From contig NZ_CP017561.2 of assembly GCF_001865575.2 (NCBI RefSeq), positions 1 to 64,000 on the forward strand: DNA of 64,000 nt, given 5' to 3'. Under the pieces are notes generated by a model. It ran no database searches, was not told the origin of the DNA, and saw only the letters and a program-made list of their open reading frames with translations. Positions 46,554-55,949 of the stretch are shown in pieces. The stretch comes from Paraburkholderia sprentiae WSM5005. Lineage in GTDB: Bacteria > Pseudomonadota > Gammaproteobacteria > Burkholderiales > Burkholderiaceae. Position numbers and translations under genes: made by a program. Within the stretch, counting starts at the first letter, position 1, and the number at the start of each line of letters is the position of its first letter.

Positions 46554-47993
46554 ATGACTTCAAAGCCTTCTTCGCGTTCTGCTTCCTCGTCGGCGCGTTC
46601 GCGCGAATCCCATTTGTCGGCGCTGCATCTGTCGCCCGAATCGCTCGGGTTTGCGCTCGACTGCGCCGCTCAGGCCGTCGGTGCCGTGCGTCTCGGCGCG
46701 GCCTTGCCCGCCGCGCTGCAGAGCGTCTTCGTGGCGGTGCCCGAGGGCAACGCTGCAGCAGCGCGCGGCGCCGTGCAGGACCTCGCCTACCGCACGATGC
46801 GGCGTCTGGCGACTGCCGAGTGGCTGATCGCGAAGCTCGTGAAAAAAGCGCCGCCGCCGCACGTCGCACATGTGCTCGCGTGCGCGCTCGCACTGCTCAT
46901 CGACGACGAAGCGAGCGCCGCCTATACGCCGTTCACGGTCGTCGACCAGACGGTCAGCGCGATCGGCGCGCGTCGGCAGTTCGCGTTCGCCAAGGGCCTC
47001 GTCAACGCGGTGCTCCGTAACTTCTTACGCGAGCGCGACACGCTGCTCACCGCCTTGCAAGCCGACGAAGTGGCGCGCTGGAACTATCCGGCGTGGTGGA
47101 TCGACGCGGTGAAACGCGCATGGCCCGAGGCGTGGCAAGCGGTGCTGGCCGCCGGCAACGCCCAAGGTCCGCTGACGTTGCGCGTGAACGCGCGCCATTC
47201 GACCGTCGACGCCTATCTGCAAGTGCTGCAACGCCAGCAGATCGCCGCAAGCAAGGCTGGCGAGCACGCGGTCACGCTCGCTGCGCCAATGCCAGTCGAG
47301 CGCATTCCGGGCTTTAGCGAAGGCGTGGTGTCCGTACAGGACGCAGGTGCGCAACTCGCCGCGCAATGGCTCGGCGTGCGTGACGGCATGCGCGTGCTCG
47401 ATGCGTGCGCGGCCCCTGGCGGCAAGACCGGTCATCTGCTCGAACTCGCCAGCATTGAACTGGTCGCGCTCGAAAGCGATGCGTCGCGCGCGCGCCGCAT
47501 CGGCGAAAACCTGCGGCGTCTGAAGCTCGAAGCGGAAGTGCGCATCGGCGACGCGGGCAACCCCGCGCAATGGCACGACGACCTCGACCAGCCATTCGAC
47601 CGCATCCTCGCCGACGTGCCGTGCTCGGCGTCGGGCATCGTGCGGCGACATCCGGATATTCGCTGGCTGCGTCGCCAGTCCGATATCGCCGCGCTCGTCG
47701 CCGAACAGCGCCGCATTCTCGGCGCGCTGTGGCCGCTGGTGAAACCAGGCGGCGAGCTGCTTTACGTGACGTGTTCCATCTTCCCTGAAGAGGGCGAGTT
47801 GCAGGCACGGTGGTTTGGAAACCAGCATCAGGATGCGGTACGATTGGACGCGCCGGGGCAGCTTTTACCCTCTGTTGCCCGCGCGCCCGCCGACCCATCG
47901 GCCGGTTCTCATGCTGGACGACCCGCTGAAATCAGCGCCGGCACGAACTCAGACCACGACGGATTTTTCTACGCGCGCTTTCAGAAACGGTGA
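46554..47993 (+). CDS. rsmB: 16S rRNA (cytosine-967-C5) methyltransferase
   Basis: RsmB methylates C967 of 16S rRNA. The 479 residues have an N-terminal NusB-like RNA-binding domain and a Rossmann SAM domain with DACAAPGGKTGHLLEL, the catalytic ADVPCSASGIVRRHPDIRW, and the second cysteine in YVTCSIFPEEGE. The start at 46554 gives a normal N-terminus. Its stop overlaps the DUF4390 gene start (GTGA). Confidence 0.93.
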   Translation: MTSKPSSRSASSSARSRESHLSALHLSPESLGFALDCAAQAVGAVRLGAALPAALQSVFVAVPEGNAAAARGAVQDLAYRTMRRLATAEWLIAKLVKKAPPPHVAHVLACALALLIDDEASAAYTPFTVVDQTVSAIGARRQFAFAKGLVNAVLRNFLRERDTLLTALQADEVARWNYPAWWIDAVKRAWPEAWQAVLAAGNAQGPLTLRVNARHSTVDAYLQVLQRQQIAASKAGEHAVTLAAPMPVERIPGFSEGVVSVQDAGAQLAAQWLGVRDGMRVLDACAAPGGKTGHLLELASIELVALESDASRARRIGENLRRLKLEAEVRIGDAGNPAQWHDDLDQPFDRILADVPCSASGIVRRHPDIRWLRRQSDIAALVAEQRRILGALWPLVKPGGELLYVTCSIFPEEGELQARWFGNQHQDAVRLDAPGQLLPSVARAPADPSAGSHAGRPAEISAGTNSDHDGFFYARFQKR

Positions 47994-48589
47994 CCATAAA
48001 ACGCTTCTTCCCGCTTCGGCTCGCTGCCGTGCTCTGGATCGCGCTGGCCGTCTGGCTTGCAGCGCCGTGCGTGGCGCATGCCGACTCGATCGCGGTGCAA
48101 CGGGCGTCGCTGCAGGCCGACAACGGCGGCTGGAGTCTCGACGCGCATTTCGAATTCGAGCTGAACAGCAATCTCGAAGACGCGGTCAACAAAGGCATTC
48201 CGCTTTATTTCACGACCGATTTCGAACTGAGCCGGCCGCGCTGGTACTGGTTCGATGAGCAGCCGGTCAGCGTGTCGCAAAGTCTGCGGCTGTCGTTCCA
48301 GCCGCTCACCCGCGAATATCGCGTGTCGAGCGTGCAGTCGGGCGGTTTGCAGCTCGGCTTTTCCACGCTCAAGGATGCACTCGCGGTCATCAAGCACGTA
48401 ACGTCGTGGCACGTGATCGACCGCAATCAGGTACGTGTCGGCGAAACCTACAACGCGTCGGTGCGCATGCAGCTCGACATTGGGCTCATGCCCAAGCCGT
48501 TCCAGATCGACGCCGTGAACAACCGCGACTGGAACCTCGCCTCCGATTGGAAGCGTTTCACTTTCACGGCGGCCGATCATGCTAAATAA
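47990..48589 (+). CDS. DUF4390 periplasmic protein
   Basis: The 199-residue protein has a signal peptide (FFPLRLAAVLWIALAVWLAA ending AHA-D) and a DUF4390 body (FTTDFELSRPRWYWFDEQPV, SFQPLTREYRVSS). Its function is not known, but it is regularly encoded between rsmB and an NtrY-like kinase in Betaproteobacteria. It starts with GTG overlapping rsmB and overlaps the kinase gene by 11 bp, so the three are translationally coupled. Confidence 0.85.
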   Translation: MTIKRFFPLRLAAVLWIALAVWLAAPCVAHADSIAVQRASLQADNGGWSLDAHFEFELNSNLEDAVNKGIPLYFTTDFELSRPRWYWFDEQPVSVSQSLRLSFQPLTREYRVSSVQSGGLQLGFSTLKDALAVIKHVTSWHVIDRNQVRVGETYNASVRMQLDIGLMPKPFQIDAVNNRDWNLASDWKRFTFTAADHAK

Positions 48590-51005
48590 GGTGCGCTCCT
48601 CTTCTACCAGTGTCAGCAGCATCGTCGTGCGCGTGCTGGTGTCGACGGTCGCGGTGACGGCCGTGCTGCTGCTCGTGCTGCTGGCCGCCGCGAGCGCGAA
48701 CACCGAATTCTTCGATCGCTATTACCAGTGGCTGTACGCGGCCAACGTCGCGGTCGCGATGGTGTTTCTGCTGGTGGTGGTGACGCTCGTCGTCATCATC
48801 ATCGTGCGATTACGCAAGGGCAAATTCGGCACACGGCTGCTCGCGAAGCTCGCGTTCTTCATGGCGCTGGTCGGTGTGGTGCCGGGCGGCATCATCTACA
48901 TCGTGTCGTATCAGTTCGTGTCGCGCAGCATCGAGTCGTGGTTCGACGTGAACGTCGAAACCGCGCTCGCGTCGGGCCTCAATCTCGGGCGCGGCATGCT
49001 CGACGCGTCGCTGTCCGATCTGCAGACGAAGGCGCGCCTGATGTCCGAGCAGCTCGCAAGCGCGGGTGCCGCCGGCACTACGCTGACGCTGCTGCGTCTG
49101 CGTGACCAGTTCGGCGTGCAGGACGCCACGATCGTCGAGCCGACCCGCAGCATGTCGGGCGCGGCGCCCGACATGCACGTGATCGCGCAGGCATCCGGCA
49201 ACTACGCGATGCTCGTGCCGAGCGATCTGCCGACACCGTTGATGATCGAGCAGGCGCGCGGCCACGGCTATGCGGCGATCGAAGGCGAAGTGGACGGCGA
49301 TCCGCACGCGCAAGGCGGCAAAGGCGCGCTGCGTCTGCGTGTAGTGCAGCGTATTCCCGATTCGAATGCAGCGCTATTGCAGCCCGCTGAGCGCTTCCTG
49401 CAGCTGACGCAGCCGGTCTCGACGACACTCGCACGCAATGCCGATTCGGTGCAGCGCGCGTATCGCGAGTATCAGGAGAAGGCGCTCGGCCGCACCGGGC
49501 TGCGCAAGATGTACATCGGCACGCTGACGCTGTCGCTGTTTCTCGCGACCTTCATCGCGATGATGCTCGCGCTCGCGCTCGGCAATCAGCTCGCGCGGCC
49601 GCTATTCCTGCTCGCGCAAGGCACCAAGGAAATCACCGAGGGCGACTACACGCCGAAGCGCGAGATCAAGTCGCGCGACGAACTCGGTTTTCTCACGCAG
49701 TCGTTCAACGCGATGACGCGGCAGTTGTCGGAAGCGCGCGGGGCGGTCGAGAAAAATCGTATCGCGCTGGAGCATTCGAAGGCGTATCTCGAAAGCATCC
49801 TCGCGAACCTGACCGCGGGCGTGTTCGTGTTCGACCGGCAGTTCCGGCTGACTACCGCGAATCGCGGCGCCGAGCGGATTTTCCGTCAGCCGTTCCAGAC
49901 GCTGCTCGGTTCGTCGCTCGATCAGATCGGCGTGCTCGGCGATTTCGGGGCGATGGTGCGCAAGGCGTTCGCCGATCGCGAAGCGGCGAGCGAAGACGGC
50001 CATGACGACAACGGCCACTGGCAACAGCAGTTCTCGGTGCCGGTGGCTGGCGAAACCGAGCCGCTCACGCTGCTCGTGCGCGGCGCGCGCCTCGTCGCGG
50101 CGAACGAGCGCGACGCGCAAGACTTGCAGACCTCGGGCTACGTGATCGTGTTCGACGACATCTCCGACGTGATCTCCGCGCAGCGTTCGATGGCATGGGG
50201 CGAAGTCGCGCGGCGCCTCGCGCACGAGATCAAGAATCCGCTCACGCCGATTCAACTGTCGGCCGAGCGCTTGCAGATGAAACTCGCCGACAAGCTCGCG
50301 CCGTCGGATGCGGACGTGTTGAAGCGCGGTGCGACGACGATCGTCAATCAGGTCGCCGCGATGAAGCAGATGGTCGACGACTTCCGCGACTACGCGCGCA
50401 CCCCGCCCGCGGTGCTCGCGCATCTGCAATTGAATGATCTGGTCAGCGAGGTGCTCACGCTGTACGGTATCGAGGAAGGTAAGGGCGCGATCCAGGTCGA
50501 ACTGGCGGCATTGCCCGCGATACGCGGCGACGCGACCCAGTTGCGTCAGGTGATCCACAACCTGCTGCAGAACGCGCAGGACGCGGTTGCTGAAGTCGCG
50601 CAGCCGCGTGTTTTGCTCGAGACGAGGACAGTAGAATACGGAGACCCCGACGCGCAAGGCAAGGCCCGCGTCGCGGTACGTCTGACAGTGTCGGATAACG
50701 GACCGGGCTTCCCCGCGCGTATCCTCACGCGTGCGTTCGAGCCGTACGTGACGACCAAGGCCAAAGGCACGGGTCTGGGACTTGCGATGGTCAAGAAGAT
50801 CGTCGACGAACATGGCGCGCGCATCGACATTCGCAATCGCATGAAGGCTGGCGATGTGATCGAAGGCGCGCAGATTTCGATTCTCTTCCTTCAACTGGCG
50901 GACGATCCCGCGCAGCCGGGTGCACCTGGTTCCGGTGCGCATCTGGCGCACGGCGGCGCGTCACAGGGAACGACAAAAGCAACAGTGCAGACAAGGGCAG
51001 CGTAA
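48579..51005 (+). CDS. ntrY: NtrY-like sensor histidine kinase
   Basis: The 808-residue membrane kinase has an N-terminal pair of membrane segments plus a third (AKLAFFMALVGVVPGGIIYI), a periplasmic sensing part, a fourth segment at about residue 310, then HAMP, PAS, the phospho-acceptor box GEVARRLAHEIKNPLTPIQL, N box HNLLQNAQDAV and G boxes DNGPGFP and GTGLGLAMVKKI. It is the NtrY type by architecture. It pairs with the response regulator that starts immediately after its stop. Confidence 0.9.
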   Translation: MLNKVRSSSTSVSSIVVRVLVSTVAVTAVLLLVLLAAASANTEFFDRYYQWLYAANVAVAMVFLLVVVTLVVIIIVRLRKGKFGTRLLAKLAFFMALVGVVPGGIIYIVSYQFVSRSIESWFDVNVETALASGLNLGRGMLDASLSDLQTKARLMSEQLASAGAAGTTLTLLRLRDQFGVQDATIVEPTRSMSGAAPDMHVIAQASGNYAMLVPSDLPTPLMIEQARGHGYAAIEGEVDGDPHAQGGKGALRLRVVQRIPDSNAALLQPAERFLQLTQPVSTTLARNADSVQRAYREYQEKALGRTGLRKMYIGTLTLSLFLATFIAMMLALALGNQLARPLFLLAQGTKEITEGDYTPKREIKSRDELGFLTQSFNAMTRQLSEARGAVEKNRIALEHSKAYLESILANLTAGVFVFDRQFRLTTANRGAERIFRQPFQTLLGSSLDQIGVLGDFGAMVRKAFADREAASEDGHDDNGHWQQQFSVPVAGETEPLTLLVRGARLVAANERDAQDLQTSGYVIVFDDISDVISAQRSMAWGEVARRLAHEIKNPLTPIQLSAERLQMKLADKLAPSDADVLKRGATTIVNQVAAMKQMVDDFRDYARTPPAVLAHLQLNDLVSEVLTLYGIEEGKGAIQVELAALPAIRGDATQLRQVIHNLLQNAQDAVAEVAQPRVLLETRTVEYGDPDAQGKARVAVRLTVSDNGPGFPARILTRAFEPYVTTKAKGTGLGLAMVKKIVDEHGARIDIRNRMKAGDVIEGAQISILFLQLADDPAQPGAPGSGAHLAHGGASQGTTKATVQTRAA

Positions 51006-51695
51006 ATGGCAACCATCCTGGTGGTAGATGATGAAATGGGCATCCGGGAATTGCTCTCGGAGATCCTGAGCGACGAGGGACACGTCGTGGAGGCCGCTGA
51101 GAATGCGCAGGAGGCGCGCGAATTCCGTCTGCGTCAGGCGCCGGACCTGGTACTGCTCGACATCTGGATGCCGGACACCGACGGCGTGACGTTGCTCAAG
51201 GAATGGGCCGCGCAAGGTCAATTAACGATGCCCGTCATCATGATGTCCGGTCACGCGACGATCGACACCGCGGTCGAAGCCACCAAGATCGGCGCGCTCA
51301 ACTTCCTCGAAAAGCCGATCGCCTTGCAGAAGCTGCTGAAGGCGGTCGAGCAGGGACTCGCGCGCGGCAACTCGGCGGCCGTTCCTGGCGGCGTGGCCGC
51401 GAAGCCCGCGTTGCCGGTCAGCGCATCGCAAGTCGCGTCGGCGGCGGCGTTGCCGATACTGTCGTCCGATGGCGTCAGCGGCGGCGCGCTCGCCGCGCAA
51501 ACCGCATCGATCTCGTTCGACATTCCGCTGCGCGATGCGCGCGACGCGTTCGAGCGCGCGTACTTCGAATATCACCTCGCGCGCGAGAACGGCAGCATGA
51601 CGCGCGTCGCGGAGAAAACCGGTCTCGAGCGCACGCATCTTTATCGCAAGCTGAAGCAACTCGGCGTCGATTTGGGCAAGAACAAGGGGGAGTGA
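51006..51695 (+). CDS. NtrX-like response regulator lacking the AAA+ domain
   Basis: The 229-residue regulator has an intact REC domain (ILVVDDEMGIRELLSEILSD, phospho-acceptor in LVLLDIWMPDTDGV, MMSGHATIDTA) and a C-terminal Fis-type HTH (REN-GSMTRVAEKTGLERTHLYRKLK). The sigma-54 AAA+ ATPase usual in NtrX (about 240 residues, GAFTGA motif) is absent; a low-complexity Ala linker joins the two ends. It should not activate sigma-54 promoters by itself. It is coupled to the kinase gene. Confidence 0.88.
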   Translation: MATILVVDDEMGIRELLSEILSDEGHVVEAAENAQEAREFRLRQAPDLVLLDIWMPDTDGVTLLKEWAAQGQLTMPVIMMSGHATIDTAVEATKIGALNFLEKPIALQKLLKAVEQGLARGNSAAVPGGVAAKPALPVSASQVASAAALPILSSDGVSGGALAAQTASISFDIPLRDARDAFERAYFEYHLARENGSMTRVAEKTGLERTHLYRKLKQLGVDLGKNKGE

Positions 51696-51745
51696 GCGCC
51701 TTCTTGCACGCAAACGCGCCCGGCCCAGTTTTTCGTGAAAGGGGC

Positions 51746-51774
51746 TTGCTGAACTGCACATCGCTTGATATAGT
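51746..51774 (+). promoter_or_regulatory. Promoter of tRNA-Phe
   Basis: TTGCTG (51746-51751) and TATAGT (51769-51774) are 17 bp apart, ending 13 bp before the tRNA 5' base. Confidence 0.7.
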
Positions 51775-51787
51775 TTCGTTCTTCGTT

Positions 51788-51863
51788 GGCCCGGTAGCTC
51801 AGTTGGTAGAGCAGCGGATTGAAAATCCGCGTGTCGGTGGTTCGATTCCGCCCCAGGCCACCA
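51788..51863 (+). tRNA. tRNA-Phe (anticodon GAA)
   Basis: The 76-nt cloverleaf has an encoded CCA, anticodon loop TTGAAAA, D arm GCTC..GAGC and T arm GGTGG-TTCGATT-CCGCC. The acceptor stem GGCCCGG / CCAGGCC has a C5-A68 mismatch. A terminator follows directly. Confidence 0.96.
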
Positions 51864-51869
51864 GGATTT

Positions 51870-51904
51870 AGCCCCAGGAAATCGCAAGATTCCTGGGGCT
51901 TTTC
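51870..51904 (+). terminator. Terminator of tRNA-Phe
   Basis: AGCCCCAGGAAATC / GATTCCTGGGGCT forms a long stem with one bulge and a GCAA loop, followed by TTTTCC. Confidence 0.85.
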
Positions 51905-52256
51905 CATTTGGCGAACAAGTCGTTACTTCGGCTTGTCATGCGGTCAGAGCCGCGCGTGAGACAGCTGCCGCCGGTGACATTCGGTGTCGCGTGATAAAAT
52001 CGCGCCAGTTCAAGGACTTCCATGCAGGCGTCGCAAGCGTTTGTGCAACGCACGAAATGCGGTGCCGAGCGCACCGCACCGAAGCACCCAATTCTTCGTC
52101 GACGATCGACGGTACGAGCGCCCAACCACGTTCACGTGCAACGCGCGACCTATACTGCTTTTGGCCGGCATAATGCCCCGCACACGTCGCGCCGCGAGCC
52201 CTGTATGACGCAGCTCGCGCAGCGCGACGTCGCACTGTCATTCACGGAGTATCACG
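51905..52256. other. Gap between tRNA-Phe terminator and queC, 352 bp
   Basis: Short frames on both strands are not supported. No preQ1-riboswitch-like feature is recognisable. GGAG lies 7 bp before the GTG start of queC. Confidence 0.45.
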
Positions 52257-52988
52257 GTGATCCGCAAAGACGCTAAGCGTAGCGCGCTCGTGCTGTTTTC
52301 CGGCGGCCAGGATTCCGCCACGTGTCTAGCGTGGGCGCTCGATCGTTACGACACGGTTGAAACGCTCGGCTTCGATTATGGACAGCGGCATCGCGTCGAA
52401 CTCGAATGCCGCGAGGGTTTCCGTCAGGCCATCGTGCGTGCGTTTCCGGCGTGGGCCGATCGTCTCGGCGACGATCACATGATCGATCTGTCGCTGCTCG
52501 GCGCTATCAGCGACACCGCGATGACGCGCGAGATCGAGATCGAAGCCACGGCCAGTGGTTTGCCGAACACGTTCGTACCGGGCCGCAATCTGATGTTCAT
52601 GACGATTGCCGCGGCCATCGCGTATCGGCGCGGTTTGCAGGTGCTGGTCGGCGGGATGTGCGAGACGGACTTCTCGGGCTACCCCGATTGCCGCGACGAC
52701 ACGATGAAGGCGCTGCAGGTCGCGCTCAATCTAGGCATGGACACGCGCTTCGCGCTGGAGACGCCGCTAATGTGGCTCGACAAGGCCGACACGTGGCGTC
52801 TCGCGCACGAACTCGGTGGCGACGAACTGGTTGAACTGGTGCGCGTCGAGACGCATACCTGCTACGTCGGCGAACGCGCCGAGTTGCACTCCTGGGGCTT
52901 TGGCTGCGGCGAATGCCCGGCATGCCGGTTGCGCAGACGTGGCTACGAGGCTTACCTCGCCGGCGAAAAAGTCACCGAGCCGGTCTGA
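52257..52988 (+). CDS. queC: 7-cyano-7-deazaguanine synthase
   Basis: QueC converts 7-carboxy-7-deazaguanine to preQ0 using ammonia and ATP, in queuosine biosynthesis. The 243 residues have the PP-loop [37 protein letters not shown], and the zinc site [18 protein letters not shown] start is used. It is the first of three genes queC-queE-queD. Confidence 0.96.
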   Translation: MIRKDAKRSALVLFSGGQDSATCLAWALDRYDTVETLGFDYGQRHRVELECREGFRQAIVRAFPAWADRLGDDHMIDLSLLGAISDTAMTREIEIEATASGLPNTFVPGRNLMFMTIAAAIAYRRGLQVLVGGMCETDFSGYPDCRDDTMKALQVALNLGMDTRFALETPLMWLDKADTWRLAHELGGDELVELVRVETHTCYVGERAELHSWGFGCGECPACRLRRRGYEAYLAGEKVTEPV

Positions 52989-53068
52989 CGGTTGGCGTGA
53001 GCGGGGCGAATCATCCGCTAGTCGCGCATCATTGATTCAGGTGATTGAGGAACAGGACAGAAAGCAGC

Positions 53069-53701
53069 ATGACGTACGCGGTCAAGGAAATTTTCTACAC
53101 GTTGCAGGGCGAGGGCGCGAATGCCGGGCGGCCGGCCGTGTTTTGCCGCTTCGCGGGCTGCAATCTGTGGTCGGGCCGCGAAGAGGATCGCGCGGAGGCC
53201 GTCTGCCGGTTCTGCGACACCGATTTCGTCGGCACCGACGGCGAGAACGGCGGCAAGTACCGCACAGCTGACGATCTGGTCGCGATGATCACGTCGCAAT
53301 GGCCGCAAGGCGAGGGCGAGCGTTTCGTCGTGTGCACCGGCGGCGAGCCGATGCTGCAGATCGATCAGCCGCTCGTCGACGCGCTGCATGCGGCCGGCTT
53401 CGAGATCGCAATCGAGACCAACGGCTCGCTGCCGGTGCTTGAGACGATCGACTGGATCTGCGTGAGCCCGAAGGCCGACGCACCGCTCGTCGTGACGAAG
53501 GGCAACGAGCTGAAGGTCGTGATTCCGCAGGACAACCAGCGCCTCGCCGACTACGCGAAGCTCGACTTCGAGTATTTCCTCGTCCAGCCGATGGACGGTC
53601 CGTCGCGCGACATCAACACCAAGCTCGCGATCGACTGGTGCAAGCGCCATCCGCAGTGGCGCCTGTCGATGCAGACTCACAAGTATCTGAACATTCCCTG
53701 A
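53069..53701 (+). CDS. queE: 7-carboxy-7-deazaguanine synthase (radical SAM)
   Basis: QueE rearranges 6-carboxytetrahydropterin to 7-carboxy-7-deazaguanine. The 210 residues begin MTYAVKEIFYTLQGEG. The cluster-binding cysteines are in FCRFAGCNLW and, after an insertion, AVCRFCDTDF, giving the expanded CX14CX2C-type spacing of QueE, followed by VVCTGGEPMLQID. The ATG at 53069 is chosen over 53045. It is 80 bp after queC. Confidence 0.94.
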   Translation: MTYAVKEIFYTLQGEGANAGRPAVFCRFAGCNLWSGREEDRAEAVCRFCDTDFVGTDGENGGKYRTADDLVAMITSQWPQGEGERFVVCTGGEPMLQIDQPLVDALHAAGFEIAIETNGSLPVLETIDWICVSPKADAPLVVTKGNELKVVIPQDNQRLADYAKLDFEYFLVQPMDGPSRDINTKLAIDWCKRHPQWRLSMQTHKYLNIP

Positions 53702-53707
53702 CTTGCC

Positions 53708-54154
53708 GTGCTGACGATTACCCGAAAACTCGAATTCGACGCGGGCCACCGCATTCCCGATCACCGCAGCCAGTGCCGTAATCTGCACGGCCATCGGTAC
53801 GTGCTCGAAATCACGCTGCAAGGCGATCTGGTCGACACCGAAGGCGCGCCCGATCGCGGCATGGTGATGGACTTCGCCGACGTGAAGTCGCTCGCGGTCG
53901 AGCATCTGGTCGACAAGTGGGACCACGCGTTTCTCGTCTATGAAGGCGACACGCAGGTGCGCGGCTTTCTCGACAGCATGGTGGGTCACAAGACGGTCGT
54001 GATCGATCGCATTCCCACGGTCGAAAACCTCGCGGCGATTGCATTCGACATGCTCGCGAACGTGTATGACGCGCACTACGGCGTGAACCTGCGCCTGCAT
54101 AAAGTGCGTCTATACGAGACGCCGAACTGCTGGGCCGACGTGGTCCGCGACTAG
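53708..54154 (+). CDS. queD: 6-carboxytetrahydropterin synthase
   Basis: QueD makes 6-carboxy-5,6,7,8-tetrahydropterin from dihydroneopterin triphosphate. The 148 residues show the zinc histidines in DAGHRIP and LHGHRY, the catalytic cysteine in SQCRNLHGH, and the C-terminal VRLYETPNCWADV. The GTG start lies 6 bp after the queE stop. Confidence 0.95.
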   Translation: MLTITRKLEFDAGHRIPDHRSQCRNLHGHRYVLEITLQGDLVDTEGAPDRGMVMDFADVKSLAVEHLVDKWDHAFLVYEGDTQVRGFLDSMVGHKTVVIDRIPTVENLAAIAFDMLANVYDAHYGVNLRLHKVRLYETPNCWADVVRD

Positions 54155-54357
54155 CTTCCCACCCGAAGGCACGCCCCGCCGCGCGAGCGAACCCTCGCGT
54201 TATTGTCACGGTATGATCGTTCCGACAACCACACGGAGCGAGACATGCCGGTCATTGCATTGCGTCGCAGCAGGCATCGAGGCCGTCAGCGCCCCGGCGC
54301 CTGCCTGATCCGCTATCTGGCCCCGCTTCGCGCTGCAAACCTGCGCGAGGCCAGCCG

Positions 54358-55140
54358 ATGAGCACCTTCACCAATTCCCTCAAACAACGTCTGAAGGACA
54401 ACGCGCCGCTGTTCGGGCTATGGCTGTCGCTCGGTAGTGACACCGCGGCCGAAGCGCTCGCGCATGCCGGCTTCGACTGGCTGCTGATCGACATGGAGCA
54501 CGCGCCGAACGATAGTGGCGGCGTCGAGTCGCAGTTGCGCGCGATAGCCGCCGCTCATCTGCCGAGCGAGCCGGTGGTGCGCGTGCCCGCGAGCGAGCCG
54601 TGGCTCGTCAAGCGCGTGCTCGACGCCGGCGCGCGCACGCTGATGTTCCCGAACATCGAATCCGCTGACGACGCGGCACGCGCCGTGCGGCTCACCCAAT
54701 ACCCGATTGCCGGGGCGCTCGGCGGACTGCGCGGCGTCGCGGGCGTCGTGCGAGCGGCAGCTTACGGCATGCGGCGCGATTACGTGCAGACCGCCAACGC
54801 GCAGATCGCGACGATTGTGCAGATCGAATCGGCGCGCGGGTTACAGGAGGTCGAGCAGATCGCGGCGACGCCGGGCGTCGACTGCCTGTTCGTCGGGCCG
54901 GCCGATCTCGCCGCGAGCCTCGGTCATCTCGGCGACGCGAAGCACGCGGACGTGCAGGCGGCGACGGCGCGTATCGTCAGCGCGGCGGACAAGGCCGGCA
55001 TTGCCGCCGGCATTTTCGCGATGGACGTGGCGAGCGCACGGCAGCATCGCGACGCCGGTTTTCGCTTCGTCGCGCTGGCCGCCGACGTGATCTGGATGTT
55101 GCGCGCGACGCGCCAGGCATTGCAGGAGGTGAGGTCATGA
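54358..55140 (+). CDS. HpcH/HpaI-family aldolase
   Basis: This class II pyruvate-type aldolase has 260 residues. It has the start FGLWLSLGSDTAAEALAHAG, the metal-site DWLLIDMEHAPND, and VQIESARGLQEVEQIAATPG with the metal-binding Glu, then CLFVGPADLAASLG. It is close to 2-keto-3-deoxy-L-rhamnonate and 4-hydroxy-2-oxoheptanedioate aldolases. The substrate is not set by context. Its stop overlaps the Sel1 gene start (ATGA). Confidence 0.88.
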   Translation: MSTFTNSLKQRLKDNAPLFGLWLSLGSDTAAEALAHAGFDWLLIDMEHAPNDSGGVESQLRAIAAAHLPSEPVVRVPASEPWLVKRVLDAGARTLMFPNIESADDAARAVRLTQYPIAGALGGLRGVAGVVRAAAYGMRRDYVQTANAQIATIVQIESARGLQEVEQIAATPGVDCLFVGPADLAASLGHLGDAKHADVQAATARIVSAADKAGIAAGIFAMDVASARQHRDAGFRFVALAADVIWMLRATRQALQEVRS

Positions 55141-55883
55141 ACGGCAGAGTGCAAGGAGGCGCCGCGCGGATGATCGCGCGGATGACCGCGCATATGACCG
55201 CGCAAGTGACCATTGCGGCGGCGCTGCTCACGAGTGACGCGTGGCACGCCGCGTACGCGCAGGATCGCGTCGCGAAGGCGAACGATCCGCAGACGCAATC
55301 CGCGGTGGCCGACTACAACGCTGGCAACCTCGGCGCGGCGCTGGCCGAATTCCGCCAGGCGGCCGAGCGCGGCAGCCGGCTCGCCCAGTTCAACTACGCG
55401 ATGATGTTGCTCAACGGCGAGGGCACGCCGGTCAACGTCGACGAAGGCAAGAAGTGGCTGCGCAAGGCCGCCGACGCGAACATGTCGCACGCGCAGTACG
55501 TGTACGGCAAGATGTACGACGATGGCGAGTTCGTCGAACGTGATCCGGCGGAGGCGCATCGCTGGTTCATGAAAGCGGCTGCTCAGGGGCATGTGCAGGC
55601 GGAGCTCGCGCTCGCGAACCAGTTCCTCGACGGACGCGGCACCGAGCGTGACAACAAGCAGGCGTTCGTCTGGTACAAGAAGGCGGCGCAGGGCGGTGAC
55701 ATGACCGCGCAGTATGTGACCGGCTCGTTCTACGAACGCGGCGGCGATGGTGTCGACCGGAATCTGAATGTGGCGCGCGCATATTACGCGGCCGCGGCAG
55801 CGCAGGGCGATCCGGCGGCGCGCCTGAAGTATCAGCAGTTGAGCGCACAGCTGCGCGAGCAGAAGGAAGTGAAGCCGCAGTGA
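55137..55883 (+). CDS. Sel1-repeat periplasmic protein
   Basis: The 248-residue protein has an N-terminal signal-like segment (TIAAALLTSDAWHAAYAQD) and four to five Sel1 repeats (AAERGSRLAQFNYAMMLLNG, GKKWLRKAADANMSHAQYVY, AHRWFMKAAAQGHVQAELAL, AFVWYKKAAQGGDMTAQYVT). Sel1 repeats mediate protein contacts. The partner is unknown. It is translationally coupled to the aldolase gene. Confidence 0.85.
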   Translation: MNGRVQGGAARMIARMTAHMTAQVTIAAALLTSDAWHAAYAQDRVAKANDPQTQSAVADYNAGNLGAALAEFRQAAERGSRLAQFNYAMMLLNGEGTPVNVDEGKKWLRKAADANMSHAQYVYGKMYDDGEFVERDPAEAHRWFMKAAAQGHVQAELALANQFLDGRGTERDNKQAFVWYKKAAQGGDMTAQYVTGSFYERGGDGVDRNLNVARAYYAAAAAQGDPAARLKYQQLSAQLREQKEVKPQ

Positions 55884-55887
55884 CGAA

Positions 55888-55914
55888 AAAGGGCGCTCGC
55901 AGGGAGCGCCCTTT
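55888..55914. terminator. Bidirectional terminator between Sel1 gene and rodA
   Basis: AAAGGGCGCTC / GAGCGCCCTTT is a perfect 11-bp stem; A-rich and T-rich ends suit both convergent genes. Confidence 0.82.
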
Positions 55915-55949
55915 GGGCGTGTTCGCTTGCTGCGTGCCGCTAGCTCCGG

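Noticed and set aside
51905..52256. preQ1 riboswitch upstream of queC
   Set aside because: No recognisable aptamer core was seen, and the gene uses an ordinary ribosome site.
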